Notes: generated by a model not told the origin, from the sequence alone. Positions 53,973-63,052 are shown, counted from the stretch's first letter. The stretch: 64,000 bases of DNA from Methanobrevibacter sp. (GCA_017652345.1 JAGCBE010000205.1:26331-90330), one strand, 5' to 3'. Made by a program: numbers and translations.

Positions 53973-56384
53973 TTACTTATCATATTTATTCTTATTAGTT
54001 CTAGCAATCTTTAATTGATTCTCCATTTCTTCACGTTTAACTTGTCTATCAGCAGCTTTATTATACATATCTCCAACTAACTTTTCTCTATCAAGATTAA
54101 GTTTCTGTTGAGCAATATTAGTTTTATTTTGTTCTGCCAATTCAGCAAGTCTATCACGAGCAGCGGTATCTTCAGCAGGAGTGCCAAGTAAACTCATATC
54201 AACATCAATATATTTAAGTTGCATCTCATATTGATATTTAAGAGCTTCTGTTTTTCTATCTTCTTCTCCCTTAGCTTGAATCTCAGCAATCTTAGCTTGC
54301 AGTTCTTCTTGCTTCAACATTTGTTCTGCTTGTTTCATTTGCTCTTCATGCTGACGTTTAATTTCCATAAACTTATTAACAGTATCTTTAATCTGTGTAA
54401 CATTATTTCCAGTTATAGCTGCAATAGCCATATCTAAATCACCATTTTGTGCAGCAGAAAAAGCCCATTGTTTAAGTTCATTAAGTTTATCAATTTCTTT
54501 TTGGTCATTCTTAACAAAAGCAGAATAATCTCCCCATATAAAAGAATTTACATCAAGACTTATATAACGACGATTATCTTTGTCATCAAAGAAAGAAGTT
54601 TGTAAACCATCAATATATGCAAGTTTGGCAAAATCAATATCACGTTGATAATCACGTTTACGCATTTCGTCAAACATTGTTACAATTATTACACTGCCCA
54701 TAGAAGAACGTGTAATAGCTTCTTGAGTTGTAGCATTACCAGCAGATTGAGCAATTTCACCATATCGTTGCATATTCATATCTACCATTTCTCTTGCTTC
54801 AAGTTTAATAGACTCAATAAGGTCTGTAAGTTGTTTGATATAATCTCCTAAATTAGCATTTAAAAGACGAACTTGTTGCATCTTTAAACTATTAGAATCT
54901 TCTGTATCATCAACAAGAAGAACATTATCAGCAGCCATTTTATAAAGCTTATCTTCAGTATTAGAAGCAATAAGAGATTCAGGTAATAAAAGAATAAGCA
55001 TTTTATTTTTAGCTATAACCATCTCACGATGATAAAATATAATATTTCTCATAATCTGATATGGAGAAACAAGTTTAATAATACTAAATTTACCCATAAA
55101 AGGAAGCACTTCCATTATACCATTATAAGGTAATTTACCATTACGTTCATAAGGTAAAGGTCTAGCTTTAATAGGATAAATTCCTGTATAACGTGTTCCT
55201 ATGCGATAACCTTCATAAACTTGAGGTTCATAAGCCCATTCTATAGATATATCACCAGCTTCTTTATTTAAAGTATATCCTTCATCAACTACTCTTTGTG
55301 TTTGAAAGCCTACTTCATTGATATAAGTAAGAATACCTCTACGAGCTTCTCCTCTCCAAACAACATGCCAAACTTCAAACAGGTTATTGTTACCTTCAGA
55401 AATACTTACAGAATTTCTCTTAAAAAACTCTCTTTCTTCTTTATTAAACTTCTCACAACTTGCTGGATAGGTTTCAAAATATTGACTATATAAAAGTTGA
55501 GTTCTAGAAGATTGAGCATGTTCTGTGTTATAATATCTATCAAGATATTGTCTATCTTTTTCAGAAAGAATATCATCAAACATATCCATTATTTGATGAT
55601 AAGATAGAAACATCTTTCTTGCAAACATATCATGGTCTTCTACAAAAAAATTTGTATTAGGAATAGGATACGCTTCCATTACAGGAACTTCTGTTTTATA
55701 TACCTGCTCACCTCTAATTTCACTATAGGTGTAACATTCTCCAAGTGAACAATAATGAAAAAATGCAGTAAGATATATAACAGTATCGTTTGTTATAGAC
55801 CTAATATAATCAAGCATATCTTGACCTTGTTTACTTTGGTCGTCAATATATTTTTCATTAAAATCCTTAACAAATTGCTCTGGGTCAGGCATAGCATCTT
55901 GTGGATTAACTTGATTTGCAGGAATACCTTGTTGAGCAGATTGTTGAATTAATTCTTGATAACGTCTTTCAAATTCTTGTTTAAAAGCTTCTTGAGCAAG
56001 ATTACCAAGTTCTTCACGAAGTTTAGCTTTACGTTGAATTACAACTTCAGGATTATTAGAGCCTACGGTAAACTCATGAACACCTTTAAAATACTCTGAA
56101 ACATAACGTCTAATAATATCAGACATTATATCAAAATTCCTCATAGTAGCAGGAAAACGTGTATAGCGTTCATTACTACTATTATAAGGATTAAGAGTTT
56201 TCTTATAAAAATCATTAGGAATAGTACCATGAAGAATGTTAAGTTGCGTTTCAGTTTCAGCTCTATCATTAAAAGATATACCTAACGCAATAACATGGTC
56301 AATACAACCTTCATACCAAGAAGGTTTTTGTTTCTCAGCAGCACTAACTCTCTGACGAGGAAAAGTAGCATTATATGTAAACAT
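53973..56384 (-). CDS. portal protein
   Basis: An 803-residue crAss-type portal that forms the 12-subunit ring for DNA entry and exit. Recognised stretches include SWYEGCIDHVIALGISF (about 22-38), the helical stem and wing with MRNFDIMSDIIRRYVSEYFK (about 81-100), and GIMEVLPFMGKFSIIKLVSP (about 424-443). A C-terminal Gln/Glu-rich coiled coil (KRQHEEQMKQAEQMLKQEEL onward, about 685-780) matches the barrel helices of large portals. It lies between the lysozyme-like gene (six bases) and the basic virion gene. Length is normal for the family. Confidence 0.88.
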   Translation of the reverse strand: MFTYNATFPRQRVSAAEKQKPSWYEGCIDHVIALGISFNDRAETETQLNILHGTIPNDFYKKTLNPYNSSNERYTRFPATMRNFDIMSDIIRRYVSEYFKGVHEFTVGSNNPEVVIQRKAKLREELGNLAQEAFKQEFERRYQELIQQSAQQGIPANQVNPQDAMPDPEQFVKDFNEKYIDDQSKQGQDMLDYIRSITNDTVIYLTAFFHYCSLGECYTYSEIRGEQVYKTEVPVMEAYPIPNTNFFVEDHDMFARKMFLSYHQIMDMFDDILSEKDRQYLDRYYNTEHAQSSRTQLLYSQYFETYPASCEKFNKEEREFFKRNSVSISEGNNNLFEVWHVVWRGEARRGILTYINEVGFQTQRVVDEGYTLNKEAGDISIEWAYEPQVYEGYRIGTRYTGIYPIKARPLPYERNGKLPYNGIMEVLPFMGKFSIIKLVSPYQIMRNIIFYHREMVIAKNKMLILLLPESLIASNTEDKLYKMAADNVLLVDDTEDSNSLKMQQVRLLNANLGDYIKQLTDLIESIKLEAREMVDMNMQRYGEIAQSAGNATTQEAITRSSMGSVIIVTMFDEMRKRDYQRDIDFAKLAYIDGLQTSFFDDKDNRRYISLDVNSFIWGDYSAFVKNDQKEIDKLNELKQWAFSAAQNGDLDMAIAAITGNNVTQIKDTVNKFMEIKRQHEEQMKQAEQMLKQEELQAKIAEIQAKGEEDRKTEALKYQYEMQLKYIDVDMSLLGTPAEDTAARDRLAELAEQNKTNIAQQKLNLDREKLVGDMYNKAADRQVKREEMENQLKIARTNKNKYDK

Positions 56385-56390
56385 AGTATT

Positions 56391-57080
56391 TTATTTTATT
56401 TTATATCTAGAATCTAATTTTCCACTATTTATCATTTTTTTAGCACCAGCAGGTGATAAATTATAATAAGCAATAGACGCTTCGTCTAAATGTTTACCTT
56501 TAAGATTAGGATGATTCTTTTTTGCTAAAGCTCTAGTGTATTGTAAAGTTGCTGCCACAAGTCCAATGTTATCTAAATTTGTTAAACCGTGAGCAGCAGG
56601 AACTTGTACACCCATTTCATTATAATCTGTAGGAGATGTTTCGTATTTTTCATTAATAGGTTTAACCTTTCCTTCTTGAATAAGTCCATGAGTATAATCT
56701 AGTCCAAACTTTTGAAAACCATCATCAAGATAAATAGCACTTTGCGAATTAAGAATACTATCTTCAGGATATTTATTATAATATTCAGGTTCTAAATAAG
56801 CTCTATTATTATCTTCAATTACAGTATCAACAAAACCTTCATGGTTTAATCTATTTTTTAATGTTTCAACGTTTATATTATAAGCGTTAGCTACACTATC
56901 TACAGCTGCACTAATTTTTGGAAATTTTTTCCAAAAAGTATCATGAGTTTCTTTTTTATTACCACCTATATAAGATAAACCTCTAACTTCTCTAAGCATT
57001 TTTCTATGTTGTTTTTTAATTTCATTATTATTTATTGCTTGCATAGTTAGAGTGTAAGTATTGTTATTTTTTTCTCCCAT
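56391..57080 (-). CDS. lysozyme-like (transglycosylase-type) virion protein, putative
   Basis: A 229-residue protein. After a basic N-terminus, VANAYNINVETLKNRLNHEG includes Glu81 at the place of the catalytic Glu of the SLT/goose-lysozyme fold. Later, LVAATLQYTRALAKKNHPNL (about 174-193) and DEASIAYYNLSPAGAKKMIN (about 199-218) match the helix and the A-x-x-x-Y-N-x-(S/G)-P motif of transglycosylases. It could open the peptidoglycan during DNA entry. It lies directly between terminase and portal, three and six bases from them. The alternative is an inactive lysozyme-fold structural protein, since the match is by pattern only. Confidence 0.5.
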   Translation of the reverse strand: MGEKNNNTYTLTMQAINNNEIKKQHRKMLREVRGLSYIGGNKKETHDTFWKKFPKISAAVDSVANAYNINVETLKNRLNHEGFVDTVIEDNNRAYLEPEYYNKYPEDSILNSQSAIYLDDGFQKFGLDYTHGLIQEGKVKPINEKYETSPTDYNEMGVQVPAAHGLTNLDNIGLVAATLQYTRALAKKNHPNLKGKHLDEASIAYYNLSPAGAKKMINSGKLDSRYKIK

Positions 57081-57083
57081 AAT

Positions 57084-59351
57084 TTAAAACCAATCTCTAG
57101 TTAATATATTATTTTTATCATCAATCACTTTCTTTCTATGAGCAAGTTCTTTAGCTGCTTCTACATCACAAAGTTTCCATTGTAGTGCTCGAATAATCAT
57201 AGAAGAAACTCTATCAAAGTTACCAATACTATTCCATTTTTTAAGTTCAAGTATATGTTGATAACAATAAATAGTATGAAATACTCTAACTGTATTTCCC
57301 AAATCGTTTTTTCCAATTTCAGAATAAAGCATTTCCTTAAGTAAACGAAGACCTTCAAGTTTTCTAGGACCATCACCTATTACAATACCATAAGTAGATG
57401 AAACTTGACTTTTAAGACTAGTATCCCATATTTGAACAGGGTCTTTCATAAGATATTTAAGTGCTTTCCATTTAGTAAAATTACTAACAGTTTCACCACG
57501 ATTGACCTCAACTCCAACAGCACCTATACAATTATAATATTTTGCTAAAAGATAACAAATTCTATCAGCTTCTTCTAGTTTTTCTGGACGACCATAATAT
57601 GCAGCAACTAGTGCAGTTTTAAAACCATTATATTTATTTGGGTTCATCCAAACTTCAATACTGTTGTGAGAATGTTTATTAGTAATAAGTTTATTCTCTT
57701 TATTTACACCAACAGGGTCATAACTAATAGAATAATATCCAGGAGGTGTTCCAAAAACAGTTTTACCTTCATTATCTGTATACTGTATTTGAACAGGATT
57801 AAACCATTTACGAATACAGCCATGATGATGTTCATGTCCTTTAATAGGAACACCAACAATCCAGTCCCAAAAATCTACATTATGCTTACCTCCTTCTGCT
57901 TCAATACGAGCATTAGTTTTAAATTCTACTTTATTACCTTTTTCAAATAATAAACCATCTACATAAAAATTAAAAGAATTATCAGTTCTAAGACGCTCTT
58001 CCCAGCTCATAAGTTCTTCACTACTAAAAAGATTTTCTGTAGTAGAACTAAAAGACTCAGAAGGCATATTAGCATACTGACCAAGATAATTTATATATTC
58101 AGCAAAAGTTTTAGCAGTTTTCTTTTTCTTTTCTCTTTCTTCATAAGCAATTCTAAGACCAAGTTCTAGGTTGGAATTACCATCTTCATCCATTGCATAC
58201 TGGTCACCAATTTGACCTTGAAGTCCCCAAGCATAAGCTTTAAAATATCCACAAATTTCATTACGACAATCTTTATCCCAAACATTCTCAAAAGGCATAA
58301 AACCATAAGACTTAGGAGAATAAAAATTTTGTTCAAAAGTTTGCATATTACCTTCAGTTGCCGTACCCCAACCAACAAGATTACCAGTAACATAACTACC
58401 AGTTCTCATTGCAGGCTCAGTTACAGCCATAAATTCATCAAAGTTATCCATAGTAGAAATCTCCTCTGTTTTGACTTTCATTGCATCCTTACCAATAGCA
58501 CAATTAGGATTATTCATAGCAGAAACAGAAAAAAGACCGCTATTCCAAGATTTTGGAGAAACAAGACCGTTAGGAAGTTTAAAACCTAATGTAAAATTTT
58601 CTTTATCTGTAGATAATATACCTCGTTTAAAAAAAGTTTTAGTTTCATAAAAACGAAGATTGTTAATAGTAAAATCTGTAAGACCTCCTTTAGCAGTGAG
58701 ATACTTTTTGTCAATAGCTACATGAATTAAAACTTTACGAGCATTTAAATTTATATCATTAGCACTATCTGCAGCTTCAATATAAGAAAAACCACCACGA
58801 CGAGTTTTGTCTATAAGTAAATGAAAACCATTTCTAATAGCAAATTCTTTTACATGATGTGTCCAATATTGAGCATCAATAAATTTACTAAAATCATAAA
58901 ACTTTTTACCAACACTGGCATTATCTGTACTCTTGACACTTTTTACATCAAGTTGCTCAATCATAGTATAATTAAGAAAATTATAGTGAGCACCTGTAAT
59001 TCTTATATTTACAACCTTACCATTTCTTAATAAACAAGGAGCTTCAAAACCATGTCTTCTACGATACTCTTCTCTTTTTCTTAATTGACGATGAGGGATA
59101 CTATCTTCTTTATAAAAAGTAAAAGTTTTATTGGCACGATAAAAATCTGCCATTTCTGTAAATAAGTGTGTATTTACAAACTTATCTTCAGGATTAATAT
59201 TAAGTAAAAAACCACCCGAATCTCCAATAAGAAATAAATCATCAGGATCGTCATAACCAGCATCTTTTGCATGCTTATAACGACTCTTATCCTCATTTAT
59301 ATATTGGAGAAACGGATAATTTTTAATATAATCTTCTAAAGATTCATTCAT
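57084..59351 (-). CDS. terminase large subunit
   Basis: A 755-residue packaging motor. ATPase part: DKTRRGGFSY at 181-190 is a deviant Walker A (K-x-R-R-G-G-(F/K)-S). KTEEIS near 294-299 is the Walker B region, and GWGTATEGN near 327-335 is the coupling motif. Nuclease part: SYDPVG (543-548) supplies the first Asp, AVGVEVNRGE (611-620) the next acidic residue, and FDRVSSMIIRALQ near 724-736 the last Asp. The sequence RRGGFSY is typical of crAss-like terminases. The ATG overlaps the upstream gene by four bases. No small terminase subunit was recognised nearby. Confidence 0.92.
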   Translation of the reverse strand: MNESLEDYIKNYPFLQYINEDKSRYKHAKDAGYDDPDDLFLIGDSGGFLLNINPEDKFVNTHLFTEMADFYRANKTFTFYKEDSIPHRQLRKREEYRRRHGFEAPCLLRNGKVVNIRITGAHYNFLNYTMIEQLDVKSVKSTDNASVGKKFYDFSKFIDAQYWTHHVKEFAIRNGFHLLIDKTRRGGFSYIEAADSANDINLNARKVLIHVAIDKKYLTAKGGLTDFTINNLRFYETKTFFKRGILSTDKENFTLGFKLPNGLVSPKSWNSGLFSVSAMNNPNCAIGKDAMKVKTEEISTMDNFDEFMAVTEPAMRTGSYVTGNLVGWGTATEGNMQTFEQNFYSPKSYGFMPFENVWDKDCRNEICGYFKAYAWGLQGQIGDQYAMDEDGNSNLELGLRIAYEEREKKKKTAKTFAEYINYLGQYANMPSESFSSTTENLFSSEELMSWEERLRTDNSFNFYVDGLLFEKGNKVEFKTNARIEAEGGKHNVDFWDWIVGVPIKGHEHHHGCIRKWFNPVQIQYTDNEGKTVFGTPPGYYSISYDPVGVNKENKLITNKHSHNSIEVWMNPNKYNGFKTALVAAYYGRPEKLEEADRICYLLAKYYNCIGAVGVEVNRGETVSNFTKWKALKYLMKDPVQIWDTSLKSQVSSTYGIVIGDGPRKLEGLRLLKEMLYSEIGKNDLGNTVRVFHTIYCYQHILELKKWNSIGNFDRVSSMIIRALQWKLCDVEAAKELAHRKKVIDDKNNILTRDWF

Positions 59352-59749
59352 TTTAATAATACTAATAAAGATACTAAAGCAGCACCAATAGTTGTAGCAA
59401 TAAAAATATTTCTCTGTTTTCTAATTCTCTTAACTTCAACTTCTTTATTTTCTAAACAATTATTAAGTTCATATTCAAGACCTGATATTACTAAACTATC
59501 ATTCTTTACTACTTCAATAAGATTAGAATTAATTTCTTTCTCATATTTAAGTTCTACCATTTTACTATTAGCAATTTTAATAAAGCTAATAGGAATAGCA
59601 ACAACAGTATCAGTTTGTTCTAGCACCCCCGTAGAAGGGATTGTATCAGGTTCAACTCCACCTTTACTAACTCTACTCTGACACCAACTCGTAGAACAAT
59701 TTAATACTACTATCGTTATCAAGAGTAATAACTTCAATAACTTTTGCAT
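59348..59749 (-). CDS. signal-peptide and tail-anchored protein, spanin-like partner
   Basis: A 133-residue protein with an N-terminal signal peptide: LLKLLLLITIVVLNCSTSWC (about 4-23). Its first Cys sits in VVLNC, possibly a lipobox. The middle is a charged helix (VELKYEKEINSNLIEVVKND), and the C-terminus is a membrane segment (IFIATTIGAALVSLLVLL, about 115-132). Its first 77 bases overlap the end of the 91-residue gene in another frame, the layout of Rz/Rz1 spanin pairs. A unimolecular spanin (lipoprotein plus C-terminal anchor) also fits this protein alone. Motif copy 15 is in its linker. Confidence 0.5.
   Translation of the reverse strand: MQKLLKLLLLITIVVLNCSTSWCQSRVSKGGVEPDTIPSTGVLEQTDTVVAIPISFIKIANSKMVELKYEKEINSNLIEVVKNDSLVISGLEYELNNCLENKEVEVKRIRKQRNIFIATTIGAALVSLLVLLK
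59636..59649 (+). repeat. CCCCCGTA motif, copy 15
   Basis: CCCCCGTAGAAGGG in the 133-residue gene (encoding IPSTGV), inverted relative to copy 16. Confidence 0.7.
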
Positions 59750-59948
59750 TTTTAATACTATCTAAATTATTAATTTTAATTTTAATGCTATCACTTGCAG
59801 TAATAATAGAATCTATATTAATTTCCTTTACGGGGGTTCTACGAGTACGCTTAAAAACAAAGTCCCATAATAAACATAAACCAAATATAGCAACAAGAAT
59901 TAAACTAAAAGTTATTGCTTGCTTAAATCCAATATAAAAGTCTTTCAT
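59673..59948 (-). CDS. single-anchor protein, i-spanin-like
   Basis: A 91-residue protein with one N-terminal membrane segment (ITFSLILVAIFGLCLLWDFV, about 12-31), a basic linker (KRTRRTPVKE) and a soluble C-terminal helix pair with DSIKIKINNLDSIKNAKVIE and LDNDSSIKLFYELV. This build (short cytoplasmic end, membrane anchor, periplasmic coil) is that of an inner-membrane spanin. As I recall, related small proteins with L-D-x-I-K-N-x-K and L-D-N-D-S are common in Bacteroidales phages near lysis genes. It overlaps both neighbours. Motif copy 16 codes RTPVKE. Confidence 0.5.
   Translation of the reverse strand: MKDFYIGFKQAITFSLILVAIFGLCLLWDFVFKRTRRTPVKEINIDSIITASDSIKIKINNLDSIKNAKVIEVITLDNDSSIKLFYELVSE
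59825..59836 (-). repeat. CCCCCGTA motif, copy 16
   Basis: CCTTTACGGGGG, inverted partner of copy 15 about 190 bases away. Confidence 0.7.
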
Positions 59949-60565
59949 ACTAAATCATTTTCATTTATTAAAGTATATGTAAAACTATTACCATAGCGTT
60001 CAGCTTGTTTATCACATAAATAAAGAAAAGATGAAAAATCTATTTTATTTTTAAATACTTGACATCCTGCAGACCACTTATCAACTTTACTTGGACTTAT
60101 AATATCAGAAGAACGATGAATATTAATTCCATAAACTCCTTCTTGTATTGTTTCAGGATTCATATCATATATTGAATCTTTATTATAATCTCTATAAACT
60201 TTAACAGGTTTTACTTGAACAAGAGCTTTATATTTACCTTTATGTTTACCTAATGCCCAACAACTACGATATTGACCTGGAACAAGTATAGCAGTACCTG
60301 CATTACTTGGTATTTTATTAGTCATATAATAAAGACCTGGTTCTGTAGTTATAGCATAAAGTTTTTTATGTATATTATTATTTTCTGTTCTATATAATAC
60401 TACAAGTATATCATCAAATTCGTTTGTTACTATATTATTTTTATTAGCTCTAACGCCTATAATATTTAAATTATAATAACCTTTTTTAAAATAACTATAA
60501 TTTTTATTTTTAAACACTGCTTCAAAATTAGCATCAAGACATTTATTATATAAAGAAATATTCAT
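59945..60565 (-). CDS. YkuD/L,D-transpeptidase-like protein, putative lysin
   Basis: A 206-residue protein. INIHRSSDI (His150) and, 14 residues later, WSAGCQVF (164-171, Cys168) follow the H-x(14-17)-S-x-G-C-x-(R/N/V) pattern of the YkuD catalytic domain. The first 145 residues are beta-rich (NIIGVRANKNN, GLYYMTNKIPSNAGTAILVPG). It may cut or form peptidoglycan cross-links. Its place just before two membrane-anchored overlapping genes suggests a lysis cassette. It has no signal peptide, so export would need a holin. Alternative: a lysin family sharing only the Cys-His fold. Confidence 0.5.
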   Translation of the reverse strand: MNISLYNKCLDANFEAVFKNKNYSYFKKGYYNLNIIGVRANKNNIVTNEFDDILVVLYRTENNNIHKKLYAITTEPGLYYMTNKIPSNAGTAILVPGQYRSCWALGKHKGKYKALVQVKPVKVYRDYNKDSIYDMNPETIQEGVYGINIHRSSDIISPSKVDKWSAGCQVFKNKIDFSSFLYLCDKQAERYGNSFTYTLINENDLV

Positions 60566-60586
60566 AATTTTATAATTAAAATTATA

Positions 60587-60910
60587 TTAATCTTTGTTTG
60601 TATCTAACTTACTAAGAACATCTTTTATAGCAGCTATAGCTTCTTTTTCTAATATTACAAATACTTGTTTAACAAGTTTAAGTTGTTTTGTATACATATC
60701 TCTACAAAGACCAAAACTAATACAGTCTATAGTACCAGCTATAGGAATATTGTCAACAATGTTAAAATCTCCTTTTCGTCTAATATTATAACAAACTGTT
60801 ATAAAATCTTCCTTTTTTAAATGTTCTACACACTCATATACTATAAATTCTATGACATAATTTTCAAATCTATAATCAGGTGATAATTCAAATCTAGTTT
60901 CGTAATTCAT
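60587..60910 (-). CDS. hypothetical protein, 107 residues
   Basis: The ATG at 60910 is preferred to an in-frame TTG two codons earlier. It begins NYETRFELSPDYRFENYVIE, a helix-strand mix with VYECVEHLKKEDFITVCYNI. The middle contains FNIVDNIPIAGTIDCISFGL, and the C-terminus is a helix (QVFVILEKEAIAAIKDVLSK). It starts three bases before the end of the nuclease gene on the same strand and may act with it. No motif recognised. Confidence 0.45.
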   Translation of the reverse strand: MNYETRFELSPDYRFENYVIEFIVYECVEHLKKEDFITVCYNIRRKGDFNIVDNIPIAGTIDCISFGLCRDMYTKQLKLVKQVFVILEKEAIAAIKDVLSKLDTNKD

Positions 60911-60912
60911 AA

Positions 60913-61902
60913 TCAAAATAAGTTTAATTGTAATTGTTGATTTTGTTTTAAATATGCTTTAACTGCTAGACTTCTATCTTTAAATACAGCATCAGCTTCA
61001 TTTCTTAAATAATTAATTCTATACCAAGTAACTGTTTCTTCCCCATCAGGATCAACATGATAACCATCTTTATCTCTTAAAGGTTGACCATAACTATTAA
61101 GAATAAAAGGACTTCCTATATGACAAAGACCTAAACCTTTGCAAGGTATTTCTAATATTCTTTCAGCAAGTCTTGCATAAATAGATAATTGCATGGTATA
61201 ATGAGAACCATTACATTCATCTAAATGATTAAGAGGAGGCCGCATTTTATCACTTTTACGAACCCATTCATTAGTTAATTGATTAGGAATTGTAGTTTTA
61301 TCTTTTTTATAATAACCACTTTCAAACTTCAAGCCATCGCGATTAGTTTTCCAATCAAGAATAACAAAATCAGTAGGACGATAACAAAAAATGTCAATAG
61401 TACCTGAAAGTAGTATGGATGGATCAAATACACCAATTTCTGAATATATGGTATATCCTTTCTCAACATAAAACTTAAAAACTCTATAAATCTCTTCATA
61501 TTTATTATTTGTGGCTTCAATGAATTTATCTATGTCAAGAGGAACTGGAATAAGCCCTGGGATGTCTGCAATAGTAATACATCTCCCCCCTTCTACTTGT
61601 TGAAGATATTTAATAGCTTCTTTAAATTTAGAAACTTCTTTTATAGCATCTTCTATTCCATTATGAGTAACAGTTCCTCTATCACAAGCTTCTTTTTTAA
61701 TTTTATCCCATTGTTTAATTATTTCTTTTTCACTGACACCTTGCTCTTTAGCTTTTTTATGTGCCCAATATTTTGTATCAAATTTAGGAACATAATTACC
61801 TATAATAGTTGTAACAGAAATATATTCATTTCCATTACTATCGGTATATTTATGAGGTCCTTCATCAAAATAAAGATACGTATTTTTATATAAATCTTTC
61901 AT
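60913..61902 (-). CDS. PD-(D/E)XK nuclease, RecB/Cas4-like
   Basis: A 329-residue exonuclease-family protein with all core motifs in order: RGTVTH (75-80, motif I His), Glu155 in TIYSEIG, SGTIDIF with Asp170 (166-172), ILDWKTN with Asp183 and Lys185 (181-187), and MQLSIY with Gln238 and Tyr242 (237-242). No Cys cluster for an iron-sulphur site is obvious, so it is nearer to plain RecB-type nucleases than to Cas4. The likely role is DNA end processing in replication, recombination or packaging; crAss genomes carry such a nuclease. It is adjacent to the 205-residue gene and starts right after its stop. Confidence 0.88.
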   Translation of the reverse strand: MKDLYKNTYLYFDEGPHKYTDSNGNEYISVTTIIGNYVPKFDTKYWAHKKAKEQGVSEKEIIKQWDKIKKEACDRGTVTHNGIEDAIKEVSKFKEAIKYLQQVEGGRCITIADIPGLIPVPLDIDKFIEATNNKYEEIYRVFKFYVEKGYTIYSEIGVFDPSILLSGTIDIFCYRPTDFVILDWKTNRDGLKFESGYYKKDKTTIPNQLTNEWVRKSDKMRPPLNHLDECNGSHYTMQLSIYARLAERILEIPCKGLGLCHIGSPFILNSYGQPLRDKDGYHVDPDGEETVTWYRINYLRNEADAVFKDRSLAVKAYLKQNQQLQLNLF

Positions 61903-62520
61903 TTATTCAATACTATTATCGGCATCCATACTACTAAGAATCACATTACCTCCACGAGAAAGTTCTGTTTCTTTCTCATACATAAGGTTTTCTTTAGCTT
62001 CATTAAGACGTTTTAACATTGAAGGAAGTTCTTTACTTTGAGCATTAACAACACCAATAAGATTAAGAGTTTCTGCAAGCTTATCATCGGTTATACCAGT
62101 ATTTAATCTTTCAGTAAGTTTACTATTAATAACATCAATACTTAAATTAATATTATGTAAACCTTTAAGAATATTTTCTACAACTCTACCAGCTTCAGTA
62201 ATGTTTTCTTCATAGTATCTTCTTATTAGCTTTAAAACAAGAGTATCAGGAACATAATTTTTAGGTAAATCAGCTTGTTCTATAGCCATTTTAAGACATT
62301 CTACATCACTAAAACCAGTTTGTTTAGCAGGAGATTTAGGATCACCAAGATAATAAATTACAATACACTCTTTAATATACATAGATTTGTCTTTACTTTT
62401 ATCTCTATTATAAAGAGTTCTTACATCTTTATCAATGAGCTGTCTAATAGTTGGTGCAGCAGGCATACCGCTATCATCAATCGTTATTAGAGAATCTATT
62501 GTAAGTTTATATCTATTCAT
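61903..62520 (-). CDS. conserved crAss protein, helical (possible packaging or replication factor)
   Basis: A 205-residue mainly helical protein. MNRYKLTIDSLITIDDSG, then APTIRQLIDKDVRTLYNRDK, leads into a compact helical domain. A long helix of coiled-coil type (VVENILKGLHNINLSIDVIN and LNEAKENLMYEKETELS) ends in a disordered tail. It is always close to the nuclease and IHF-like genes in this layout. A small-terminase-like role is possible but there is no visible HTH. It overlaps the IHF-like gene by eight bases. Confidence 0.5.
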   Translation of the reverse strand: MNRYKLTIDSLITIDDSGMPAAPTIRQLIDKDVRTLYNRDKSKDKSMYIKECIVIYYLGDPKSPAKQTGFSDVECLKMAIEQADLPKNYVPDTLVLKLIRRYYEENITEAGRVVENILKGLHNINLSIDVINSKLTERLNTGITDDKLAETLNLIGVVNAQSKELPSMLKRLNEAKENLMYEKETELSRGGNVILSSMDADNSIE

Positions 62521-62998
62521 AGTTGGCTATGTCATTAGTTGTAATATCAGATAAAGTATAACATAACACTCTAGCATAAATATCACCTTTTTTATCAGCT
62601 ATAATTCTAAAAAAATTATAATTTTTTCCAACAAATTTACTAAGTTGATATTTATAAAATCTTTCTATTTTAACTTGTTTACCTATATCTTTAGCTACAC
62701 TTTTTCTAAAAAGTAAAAACTTATCATGGTCTAAAACTTCTTGTGCTTCACTTAATATAGCTCTTGTATTATCAGATATAAGAGCTTGAGTTGTTTTAGG
62801 TATTCTAATACTACCCATAAAAGGTATTCCAGCCCAACGTCCTTCTCTAAGAAAAATAGCAGCATCAATCTCACAACGTCTAACTATTTCTAAAGCTACT
62901 TCTTTATCTATAATATTATTATCAATAGATTTAAGAACATCTTCTTTACGAAGAACTGTAACTTCATAGCCGTTAGGAAATTTAAATATATCACTCAT
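62513..62998 (-). CDS. IHF-like DNA-bending protein, crAss type (putative)
   Basis: A 161-residue protein. DVLKSIDNNIIDKEVALEIV (about 20-39), then REGRWAGIPFMGSIRIPKTT (about 56-75), has the shape of the IHF/HU alpha domain followed by the G-x-x-(V/A)-x-I-P-x-(I/M)-G beta turn. This fits the proteins annotated as integration host factor subunits in crAss genomes, as I remember them. It probably bends DNA in replication or packaging. The C-terminal 80 residues are helical and basic (QVKIERFYKYQLSKFVGKNY). It follows the hairpin at 63015-63052. Confidence 0.5.
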   Translation of the reverse strand: MSDIFKFPNGYEVTVLRKEDVLKSIDNNIIDKEVALEIVRRCEIDAAIFLREGRWAGIPFMGSIRIPKTTQALISDNTRAILSEAQEVLDHDKFLLFRKSVAKDIGKQVKIERFYKYQLSKFVGKNYNFFRIIADKKGDIYARVLCYTLSDITTNDIANYE

Positions 62999-63014
62999 AG
63001 TATAAAAAGTAAAA

Positions 63015-63052
63015 CCTCTACGGAGAGTTTAATTATAGACCCCCCGTAAAGG
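63015..63052 (-). terminator. hairpin built from a CCCCCGTA motif and an inverted partial copy
   Basis: CCTCTACGG (63015-63023) pairs with CCGTAAAGG (63044-63052), 8 of 9 Watson-Crick. On the - strand it is followed by TTTTACTTTTTATAC, a T-rich tract. It lies just after the 195-residue gene, so it can act as a terminator or attenuator. Confidence 0.6.

Noticed and set aside
61561..61610. CCCCCCTTCTAC near 61584 as another motif copy
   Set aside because: The central GTA is missing, so it does not match the core; probably an unrelated C-run.
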